In this document: in pieces, positions 28,657-64,000 of the stretch
How positions within the stretch are numbered: the first letter of the stretch is position 1
Layout: every line of letters starts with the position of its first letter
Origin: Phymorhynchus buccinoides
Lineage: Eukaryota > Mollusca > Gastropoda > Neogastropoda > Raphitomidae
Assembly: GCA_017654935.2 (NCBI GenBank)
Contig: CM065690.1
Coordinates: 39,476,433-39,540,432 of the forward strand
Length of the DNA stretch: 64,000 nucleotides
Direction: 5' to 3'
Made by a program: the position numbers and the translations under genes
The notes under the pieces: generated by a model
Seen by the model: the letters and a program-made list of their open reading frames with translations, nothing else
Told to the model about the DNA's origin: nothing
Databases searched by the model: none

Positions 28657-30020
28657 TCACCGGTGGTCAGCATGGGGTGGGGAGAGAAGGAAAACATTGA
28701 TGGGTGGAGGGGGGGGGGCTGAGGAAGAGGGATCGGAGCACGAGGCTTAGTCTTTATTCCAAATTTTGTTATAACACATGTATCAGACGGAACTGTATAA
28801 AATGCTTGATGGCTTATGTTCTCCCCACTACTACTTTATTTTATAACTATGATAGGCAATTGACAGCTATCTTGGATGTGTCTTCAAAATTGCCGGGGTC
28901 CTGTCCTATTTATTATCATCTACATACTGTGACAGTCATAGTCTGCGACACATGGAGCCACAGCAAATGCATACTGAAATAATCATTGGGCTTAGGTCAC
29001 AGCAAAGTGAACGTTATGGCTTCACTGTCATGGAAAGTCATTTTACAGATTGGTCTTTTATAACGGTCTGTGATTTTTAAAGTAGCCTTGAGGGTTAGTT
29101 GGATCTGGGGGACCATCCCCAGTTCTGTCTCAAAGCCCTCGGTTCTGAAAGAGGCAAACCATTCTCCACAAAGTCCAGACCTTTTGTAAAGCCACGTTGT
29201 CACCCTTTGCTATCTGGTGGTCATTGTTGAACGCTGTTGACCAACATGCACCATCATCTTTTTTCAAATATTAGGGTGGTTATTTCTGTCTTGCTCAATA
29301 GTTTCACTACAACTTATACAAGTAGAATTCATCAACAGTGAAAGAAAATTTGCCTGCAACTCTTTTTTATGGGGTTGTGCATGATGGGAATTGTATTCAA
29401 ATCTTTCTTAATGTCGTAGCTTTGGTGGTATTGAAAGATCAGCCTTAGTTATGATGGTATTTTCTGGTTGAGGTTCTTTGAATAATATGTTTGTGTGTGG
29501 TGTGACAAATGTTAGGAATGGGTATATTGTATGCCATGCTGTGTGAGTGTGTTGATATTGTCATTCAGCTGGTGCCTCTGAATGCCAGCGTGTGTGTACA
29601 ATCGTTGAACTGTAAATATTTGACATATTAAAACCCTATAAAAAGGAAAAGGGGTATCTGAAATTATGAGACAATTAAACCAGAACAAGATTGAAGTTTT
29701 CAATGAAAAGGTGTGTTTGTTTGGAACATGAAATATAATGTTTTGTTGATATTATTGTAATCATTGTGGGTTTTTTAAAAGGCTGTGGTTTAAACAGAAT
29801 TTATTTGAAAATATATGCATCCTTTGCCCTAAGCATATCGGACAATGCTCACTACATGACAGACCAACCCACAGATATTATATCTTGTTTACAGAGAACA
29901 ATGCTTTTTGTGTTTTACTAGTAATCATTGTAGAGGATGTTAACCCATCACTGCCTGAGGCAAACATCCTTACTGGCCTGGAAAAAACAATACAACAAAT
30001 AAAAAGTAACAAAACTCGCC
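28657..30020 (+). other. Probable ACAT1 3' UTR
   Basis: AT-rich, with no exon signals. It ends near the first good AATAAA. The 1.35-kb length is plausible for an animal gene. Confidence 0.4.
29998..30003 (+). terminator. Candidate ACAT1 poly(A) signal
   Basis: AATAAA followed about 25 bases later by GT-rich TCTGTGTGTTAATTTT, the usual layout of a cleavage/polyadenylation site. Earlier variants such as ATTAAA (about 29630) could also be used. Confidence 0.4.
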
Positions 30021-30929
30021 TCTGTGTGTTAATTTTCAACAACATTACTGGTTCATCAAAGTTTAATTTTCACTTTAATATCGTGATTACTTTCATTAAA
30101 ATCGGGATAATTAAGTCTCCTTTATACTATCGTTGATAACGAAAACTTATTGCCACATTTTGTAAGGCTCATGTAGGACCGATTGTTTTGACACTTTGAA
30201 CATTAACAAATGAAATAGACGTGCCAAACCTCAGTAAAACGAAGGCTGGAAGAGTGACGAAGAGACGTAATTGAAAAACATGGTTTGGATTGAGAAAAAT
30301 TTTAGACTCAAGAGTGGTGTTCTTCTGTTATTCGTCCAGAATGAGTTAAACAGTTTGTGGTTTGGGATGTGCACTTTTGAATTCATCACAAACAAAAAAA
30401 TCAAATTATTATTATTTTTTTAAATTTCGTTTCTTTATTGTTACCAAGACTCAAACCTATATGCGGATAACAGTTGTCCAGCGTGCACGTCTTATTACAC
30501 ATTGCATATTTAACAACAATTGCAAAGAAAAAGGCAGAACATTAAAGTTCAGTTTAATTTTAGGATCATTGCTTATGTTCACAAAGTGATTGAAGTGATA
30601 CGTTCATGTCAGAAGTGTGTGTGAGAAATAATAATATGTATATCAATTACAGGAGCAGGAAACATTGTAATGTTACATTAAAAGTTTTATGTTGAAACTG
30701 ACAAAAGTTATAAACTTCAGAAATGTGCCATGTAAGCTGCAACCATATATTCTTTACATGTTGGGTTCAGGGAGTAGCTATACTACAAGGTTTACTTGCA
30801 TCCCTTTGATTAGAGGATCACCTCAGTGGTTGGCTCTTTCTACCCACATGTGTTACATTTTTAAAATCGCTATTTCCGCATTTTAATAACTTATTTATTT
30901 TGCCCAAAATGTTCTTCATTTTTCTTTTC

Positions 30930-31203
30930 ACCTTGTGCTGGTTTGCTTAAATTGTGGACTTTTCGGCCTAGTACAGAGAAGACGCCATTCTTTTATCAGA
31001 AATGTCTTCCTGTTGGGGTTGATCCACAAGATAGTGTTTGTTAGCAGATATACATACTGACGAGAATTCCATAAATTCGAAAGAGATCTCTCTATGTACT
31101 TGCTCATACAATGTCTGTCCCCCATTGGGACAAAAAGTAAACCAGCACAATCTTTTACTTTTATTTTACACAGTTAGTGGTGTTTGTGGTTTCTTTGATC
31201 AAA
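30930..31203. mobile_element. Long-TIR element, truncated copy
   Basis: Matches 49392-49822 in reverse orientation in its interior (ACTTTTCGGCCTAGTACAGA, CTTCCTGTTGGGGTTGATCC) and keeps one terminus, GGTTTCTTTGATCAAA, followed by TA. The left terminal repeat is largely deleted. Confidence 0.8.
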
Positions 31204-31446
31204 TACTGCAACCGCTTCAAGGAAGAACAAGGACTTAAGTTTTCTTACTCTGTAGCAGTGTAGCTGTAGCGCTTGTTTTGCCTCTGACAAGCAGATTATG
31301 TTTGTTTATTTTTTTGTTTCTGTCAACAAAATAACTAAGAAAGTTGTGAACTCAGATTTTAACAAAACGTAACAGAAGATTAGGGTATTGCCCAAGAGCA
31401 TTCCAGAACTACTTTTTTTTTGGGGGGGGTATCCAGATTTTCATTT

Positions 31447-31740
31447 CTTCTTCGATCGCTCAGTTTCCTGTCAATGATGAGCGCTGATGCGTCATGCGCC
31501 TAAGTGATAAATAATTAGGCCCAGCATGTCCAACTTCGGCTGGAGGAAATCTTATTGAAAATGTTTCTTGAAAAAAGGCAGGAGAATGGACAGGTAAGGC
31601 AGAAAGATAGTAGATAACAGCAAGCAAAGGGAAAAGGCAGAATCAAAGAGTGACAGATTAGAAGTTACAAGCACAGAACTTCCAGAATGTAGGGGAACTA
31701 TTTATACAAAAGACCCCCGGTATCCCAACGGGGGAAAGAT
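31447..31740 (-). mobile_element. SINE-like element A
   Basis: Near full-length copy, from the CTTCTTCGATCGCTCAG tail complement to CCCCCGGTATCCC. A sequence on its left (CAAAACGTAACAGAAGATTA, about 31364) reappears on its right at about 31778, so the insertion lies between two copies of a roughly 70-bp direct repeat. Confidence 0.7.
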
Positions 31741-31954
31741 TTTAATTTGTCTAGTTTTCTGAACTCAGATTTTAACAAAACGCAATAGAAGATTAGGGTA
31801 TACCCAAGAGCATTCAATTTTGGTTCTTTGGGGGGGTATCCAGATTTTCATTTGTCTAAAGGTGTTTTTTTCTTTTCAATCTAGTAGATTTACCACAAAA
31901 CCTACACACAGTTTAACGGCATTGTCTTAAACAGGAAACGTTTCACGGAAGACA

Positions 31955-31995
31955 TACTGTATTTTTCTGACTATAAGGAACACCTTATTAAAAAG

Positions 31996-32038
<43 letters not shown>

Positions 32039-32153
32039 TGACTCCAAATTCAGATTTTGTTATGTTTTTTACTATATTTTAAGTCATATTATAAGGCGCA
32101 GGGGTCTCAGTCTGGGGGGGAAAGTATCACCTTATAGTCCGAAAAATACGGTA
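31955..32153. mobile_element. MITE with CGGACTATAAGGCG ends and poly-C insert
   Basis: TACTGTATTTTTCTGACTAT at the left and ATAGTCCGAAAAATACGGTA at the right are inverted termini. The element contains a run of 40 C (31996-32035). The interior CAGATTTTGTTATG and GGCGCAGGGGTCTCAGTC is shared with 18484-18625 and 61135-61712. Confidence 0.85.
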
Positions 32154-35100
32154 ATCTAAGAATGCTTTGAGGTAATCATAGTTATCATTCAGACATGAGG
32201 GGGGATGCGGGGAGTGATTTTTTCGTTCCACTGAAGGAAAAATTTCTGTGAACTTTACTTTGGATAAAATATATTCAAGCAAAGTAACTCTTGAATGATA
32301 AACTGCCTCATGGTAGACTACTCATCAAGTTTTCTCCAAAGTTCGCTTGTCTTTAGTGACAACTTTATCTGATCAGCTGAGCATTAAAGAAATGGAAATT
32401 GGATTTTCTCCCTCCAAGCTCCAAGGTTTTTGCTTGATTTGTTTTCTGGGGTTTTTTTGGTGGTCATAGCCTACACCCCACCCCTTGGCTACCCTCTCCA
32501 TCCCTACACCAAATATATTGCCCAACTCGGCTTTTTACACATGCTTTCCTCTCCGCACACATAAAAATCATCTTTAACAATTTATTTCATAGACAATATT
32601 ACTGAATATTGCTGTAAAAAGAAAGGAGAATAACAGTTCATTGAGACTCTCAAAAGCCAGGTAATGCACAGCAGTGTTGCCCCTCCCGGTCAAAGGTGCT
32701 GAAAGTAAGGATTTAACCTGCAGACCTGGGAAATTCTATATACAGCACCTGATTATCAATAAAGTATATGCCATGTGGCAAGTTGCGTTGGCAGCTCTGC
32801 GGCCATTTAAAAGAGCCCTTTTTTAACCTAAACTAACCGAAGACGGCACCCAGCATCCTTCCTTAACTCCAACCCAGACCCTCTTCCCAACGACCATGAA
32901 CCGCTCCACAGCCATCTCCACGACGACCACCGCACCAGAACTACTTGTCCCGAAGGGCAGAACGCCATGAGGACGTAAAATATTCTCTACAACTTAAACT
33001 ATGCAACAACAAATATGCTTCTGAATAACAACAGAATGCACTATACATCATTTAAAGTTGCAACACAAGAAATATATGTGCAGGAAATCTCAACTGCGCT
33101 TATGAAAAGATAAACATGTCACTTTCTAATAGGTGGTCTTTCTCGTGACAAAAATAAATAAATGAATAGCAATGTATGAGAAGGCAGTACAAAAGTTGAT
33201 AAAATTGAGGATTTCATTCAAAGCAAGATAGTAACAACGTTAATGGAATGTTTAAGCGCACTGTAAGTTGGGTCTGCTAGCAGTACTGAGTAGCAACATT
33301 CACAGTCACTGTACATAATTCAAATACTAAGCATAACATTTTTGATATGTTTATTAGCTTCACTAATAATATTACTGATATGCTGAATATTATTGATATG
33401 TGAATTATAGATTATATTCAACATAAATTATCAACAATGTAAATTTATAAACAAATTCTGTTGTTCAGCTTAACAACAAACTGGTTCAAATCATTCACTA
33501 CATGCTTGGCTATCATTTACATAATAAATAATGAGCCACTATTTTGGAAAATTCTATTCATAGTAATGTAGCTATGTGTGCTAACAGCCACGAAAAGAGT
33601 TGCATTCAACAAAAGATCACATAGCGTATCCTCAAAATCGATGGCCACATCATTGACGTTTCCGACAGAGGAGGCAACTGCTATTTCGGCAGGCTGAGCT
33701 AAAATTTGTTTATAGTCGAGAGCCTTGCCCAGGGTACATCCCCATTCTCTAGGCCAAAGGGATTTGAGGATAGACGGTGTTGGGGAAGGTCCCCAAAGGC
33801 CAACCAATCGATGTCCAATAAAATAACGGCAATGCCTAAGTACTTGACATTTTGCAGCAGATAAGTTATGCTAAGTAAACAGAAGACAAGTACACATGGG
33901 ATAAACATAGAGAAGAGATTAATTTAATATGCGTAAAAAGTTAAAGTTCAACCTAATATAAGTGAAAAGTGAAATAAAGCAAAATAAAGACACAAAACTT
34001 TTTTTTAGCCCTCCACCACCACCACCATTATTTTTTCTTTCTTCTTTTCTTTCTAGACACTCAAAACTAAATATGAGGTACATAAAAAACGCTATAGAGG
34101 AAGAAACGTTGTAGGTGTGTAGAATTCGTACAATGATACTAGTTAGCTATACCAGTTAAGGATGCTCTTTCACAATTACAACGTGGCACACCATATTTTT
34201 CTTTTTTTCCCCCTTCTTTTTAACAAAACAGGTAAGAACTAGCATTTATGATTTGCAATAATAAAATGATTTCTGTAATAACATACTAATTCAAAAACAA
34301 TAAGTATTATCCGAATACATTCATGTGCCAAATTAAAAAATTGCCAAAACTTTGTTAAATCTGCCCTATTTAATCATCAAAAGCAACAGAGATTTTTTTT
34401 TTCCATAATAAACCCAGCTAAAACAGGAGACCATTGCAATAAGAATCTCGTAAGTGCCTGTATCCTATGACAATAAAAATGTCCTAAGTTTGATGAAAAA
34501 ACATCAAGGTGTACATGTATGACTGACTGACTGCAGGAGGCTAGAATTAATTGTTTTATCTGAATCTGGCTACGCTGCTCTGTCCCACTGGACACTTATA
34601 CAGCGTTGTGCGTTGCGACAGAAAGAAAAATAAACCAAACTAAAAATCAACACAAAAACAAAGGAACTAAAAATAGAAGTCTCCCCAGCATTTCATGTCT
34701 CAGTTTTGGGGTAGTTAACGGAATGAAAAATGGTGTTTTATGTCCTCTCGGTCTGGAACAGACACATATCTTAGTAGATATAATATATCTTAGTAGAGTA
34801 TCTTAGTAGATATAAAGATGGTGGGAACGATCCTGGAGGCAATGTCCGGAGGCAGTGCAACTCCAGGAAAGTCCCGAATTTTTGGGGGGTAAGTATAATT
34901 TGGGTAGTTAACGGTGAGCTTTGTACATAGTGTATCTACCATAGCTTGGGACAAGGAAGAAGAAGTAGTTTTGGGCATAATGCCACTAAACATCACAAAA
35001 CCGACAATATAAGAATGCATAATGAATAACTGTTTTGTAAATGAGAAGTATTGCTAGAGAAAGTAGAAATACTCTCCAGTGCTCTGTTATAGCATCACTG

Positions 35101-36173
35101 GACATATGAAATAGTGAGGCTAAGAGAGGATATAGTGAAATGAATAAGGGAAGGAACTTCTCATAATTAACTCCCTTTTACCAAAGTTATTTATGGACAT
35201 TTTTGACTAAGAGACAAAGAACATGGCACAGGTGTCTAATAATGCCTGATGACAGAACAGTTGTCAGACGGCAAAGCCTCAACATTTTCACATCTACCAT
35301 GGCACTTCACACAAACTGATATGGCACCTGACAGCAACTCCCAGACAGTCTCTTCTCTTGCTGTCAGGTTTGTCAAAATTCTACTAGCACGTGTAGATGC
35401 AAAATGATAATTATATTTAGAAAAACAATGAATCAACACTAATATAAAATAATTCAAACAATATAAGCAATGCCCTATGAAACAACAATGATAACAAATA
35501 CAAACCAGCTGTAGTATAGCAAAACAAGCTTGTGTATACAACCTTTAGTTCAATTTTTAAACTGTATTTACAATATCCATAAGGTGTCGTTTTTTAACCT
35601 CCCCTCCTCTCTCCCTCCCTCTTGAGATTCAGTGTCGGTGGCATTGAGAGGAGTTACAAAAGTGGCAGATGAGATACAGAAAAACAAAGAACAGAAAAAA
35701 CCCTGGATCTTAATATGATAAACAACATGAAATTTAACTACTAGGTTAACAACCTTGAATATGTTACCTGTAACACTGATGGATTTTCCATCTGGCGTTT
35801 TCTAGCTCCTCCCTAATTTGAGGCAGACATTTAACACACACTTCACTAAATCACTTTCCACAAACATAAAATAATAGCACCCAATGTACACACTCAGACA
35901 TGAACACATATGTCAAGCATCCCTACCTTCACACACAAGCATTACACTAGCAGCAGCACCTGGCACATTCACATAAAAAATGATAATTAAATATGTCCAA
36001 ACTACTTTCTTACAAGTACACTTTCCTGTTCTGATCAGCCAGTTATGACTAACTATCATAGAGGAATCAATATTGTCTGCAACTGAATGTCATTAACATC
36101 ATTGCCGAAGACGGTTCCTTCATAAATCTTGCACAAACTTAAACTGATTGTTAGCATCACATATAAAGTAAGT
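32154..36173. other. Intergenic DNA between ACAT1 and ANKRD6
   Basis: AT-rich, with no gene recognised. Part is presumably the ANKRD6 3' UTR (minus strand, downstream of 36174). Two repeat pairs are visible: 33710-33830 resembles 53535-53690 (TTGCCCAGGGTACATCCCCA), and 34725-34880 resembles 46315-46445 (AAAGATGGTGGGAACGAT/AAT, GGAGGCAGTGCAAC). Confidence 0.5.
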
Positions 36174-61049
<24,876 letters not shown>

Positions 61050-61134
61050 CTGAAACAGTAGTCAGTTTATGGTGCTGACAATCTGAGTTACAGATTCTTG
61101 AATGACAGTTTTCTTTCTTCCTATCAAAAACTGT

Positions 61135-61712
61135 TACCATATGTTTCGGACTATAAGGCGCACGTTTGTATAAGGCGCACCCCCCAAATTTTACCCAAAT
61201 TTCAGATTTTGTTACCATATTTTTCGGACTATAACTATAAGGCGCACCCCCCAAATTTTACCCAAATTTCAGATTTTGTTACCATATTTTTTGGACTATA
61301 ACTATAAGGCGCACCCCCAAATTTTACCCAAATTTCAGATTTTGTTACCATATTTTTCGGACTATAACTATAAGGCGCACCCCCCCAATTTTACCCAAAT
61401 TTCAGATTTTGTTACCATATTTTTTGGACTATAACTATAAGGCGCACACCCCCAATTTTACCCAAATTTCAGATTTTGTTACCATATTTTTTGGACTATA
61501 ACTATAAGGCGCACACCCCCAATTTTACCCAAATTTCAGATTTTGTTACCATATTTTTCGGACTATAACTATAAGGCGCACCCCCCAAATTTACAAAATT
61601 TCAGATTTTGTTACTATATTTTCTTACTATTTCATCAGTCACATAATAAGGCGCAGGGGTCTCAGTCTTGGAAAAAAAAGTATCGCCTTATAGTAAAAAA
61701 TATATATGGTAT
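61135..61712. repeat. Array of amplified MITE ends (CGGACTATAAGGCGCAC)
   Basis: About seven units of 65-75 bp (TTACCATATTTTTCGGACTA, TAAGGCGCACCCCC, TTTTACCCAAATTTCAGATT) followed by the remaining body and right half (AGGCGCAGGGGTCTCAGTCT) of the MITE seen at 31955-32153. The left part of the element has been multiplied in tandem. Confidence 0.9.
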
Positions 61713-62526
<814 letters not shown>

Positions 62527-62734
62527 CGAACAAACGAACCTTTTTTATTGAGGGAAAAGATAAGCACAATACAGGCTTGTTTACATCTACTGATCTAGCC
62601 CTCATTAAATGAGAAAAAAAAAAAAAGAAAAAAAAAAAAAGAAGAAAATGTCATAGACAACTAATAATCATCATGCACATAAGATACACTACCATCATAA
62701 AAAGATAAATCAAATTGTAAGGATAAATGCAAAC

Positions 62735-64000
62735 AAAAACACTGTGACATAAGTGTCCCGCGCGACCCCTCTTTCTTTATCTACACCCCCCCCCCCCCCT
62801 TTTTTTTTTTCATTTCTCGGGCCGGCCGCCACTTTAATTGCCATTCAGCTTCAAACGGACGCCGATTAAGGCATTTATCCCTTTGAAGCCCGATCTACCT
62901 CCCCATCACGAGAAAGTGACACCCACAGTCGGTGCCCTTTTGAACCCTTCCTTTTCAATCACGATAAGGATAGGAATGTCGCCATGTGATAAGGATGTAA
63001 CCGGCACGTGATTGTTCGGTACTAGTATGCATAATATTATAACGTCATCTTGTGACGTGTCGACTGCTATCATCCAATCACAGAGTTTCATTGTTTGAAA
63101 GTGAAGGCTATAATTTGAGTAGTGAGAAAAAGTTAGCCTACACATACTTTTCACACAAGACGCTGAAACCTGGCTAAAGCAACATTGCAGACTCAACCTC
63201 TCTCCCAGCCAGACATAATAGCCCAACTAGTGAGTATTATTGATGGCTGGTGATTGAGATTTTGTTTTGTTTGATCCTATGTTTGATCTAGATCCTATGT
63301 TCAATGATGAATAAGGAGTAGATAGATATGTTATTGAAAAGAAGTGGTAAACATTCTGTTCTATTTATGGGCACTGATTATTTGTGTGTGTGTGTGTTTG
63401 ACTTTAACCCTTTTGGTACCAGACCCGGATTTTATGCCTACTAACCCTTGTGTCTATTTTTAGTAGGAAACCTGTGGGTTGCAATCTTGCACTTTATGAT
63501 ACCATTCCTTTCCAGGTGTTGGATGGAGAGTGATGTTGGCTTGATCACCTTTTATGTTTTACTGATCTCAGTTTGTTAACTGAAATTCAGTTTATTTATT
63601 AATTAGTGCTATTGTACAAGGGCAGCCTTCTAGCCGGTTGGGATCCACTAATTCCCTGCCGACTGAAGCCCCTTGTCTCTAAGCCATAGAGATCTACATC
63701 CACCTTCTCCTGTGATTATCAGCAGGGCATCGTGGTCAGGAAGCACAATCCCTGACTCACAAGCACCAAGACGGGAACGCCGCCAAGACGCCCCGCACCC
63801 AGAATCCGCGAGGAGACCACGCCTGAACCGTGCCATCCCGTGAAGCCGTAACCGGAACGACTGGGAGCTACTCTCACCTGACGAGCAAGCCCAGCCACCC
63901 CAGCACTCGCCGATCACTACGGAGGAACTTGACAACAGCTAAGTCTACAGGACCGCGCCAATCATTTGAACTTTCCCCCTGGCACTGAAGACACTAAGTG
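62735..64000 (+). mobile_element. Possible LTR and leader of a retroelement
   Basis: From about 62741 (TGTGACATAAGTGTCC) the DNA changes to mixed-composition sequence with a TATA-like GGCTATAATTTGAG (63106-63119). It ends in a GC-rich, stop-poor stretch (63620-64000) resembling a retrotransposon leader. No gag, pol or second LTR is in the window, so this is tentative. An unrelated gene promoter is equally possible. Confidence 0.25.

Overview
The window looks like nuclear DNA of a lophotrochozoan animal, most likely a gastropod mollusc. It has intron-rich metazoan genes with GT-AG introns, dense microsatellites and minisatellites, tRNA-derived and (GAA)-tailed SINE-like repeats, and many short non-autonomous DNA transposons (MITEs). 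There are no prokaryotic features. The species assignment is inference; the gene assignments rest on conserved motifs and phase-consistent exons.

Three protein-coding genes are supported. (1) Positions 702-2835, plus strand: the 3' end of a REPS1/REPS2-like gene (RalBP1-associated Eps-domain protein), ending in its C-terminal coiled coil. (2) Positions 11277-28656, plus strand: a mitochondrial acetoacetyl-CoA thiolase (ACAT1) gene. Twelve exons join in phase into 384 codons. One expected exon, carrying the thiolase GGMESMS region, cannot be found, and exon 4 is present in four tandem copies separated by only 26 bases. (3) Positions 36174-61049, minus strand: an ANKRD6/Diversin gene with eight ankyrin repeats each encoded by its own exon, four linker/coiled-coil exons and a very large 3.8-kb terminal exon ending in a Q/Y/S-rich repeat tract. 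ACAT1 and ANKRD6 converge on a 7.5-kb intergenic region.

Layout: 1-2835 REPS1-like tail with MITE and SINE tail; 2836-11276 intergenic, with a 101-bp array, a 42-bp array, a (GAA)-tailed SINE, a MITE and a long 45-bp array; 11277-28656 ACAT1, with large minisatellites in its introns; 28657-36173 3' UTR and intergenic repeats; 36174-61049 ANKRD6, whose introns are full of MITEs, nested insertions and satellites; 61050-64000 a MITE-derived array, a 464-bp GA tract and a possible retroelement leader.

The three genes act in separate pathways (receptor endocytosis via Ral, mitochondrial ketone/isoleucine metabolism, Wnt/planar polarity signalling), and I see no sign that they form a functional cluster. 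The unusual biology is structural. Tandem duplication repeatedly starts at splice sites (ACAT1 exon 4, the ACAT1 exon 12 acceptor, the ANKRD6 ankyrin-7 acceptor, the ANKRD6 exon 9 donor). Terminal segments of MITEs are repeatedly amplified into tandem arrays. There are also two well-resolved nested insertions, a hammerhead-ribozyme-like core typical of Penelope-like elements, and a MITE that carries a promoter-like segment plus a possible first coding exon.
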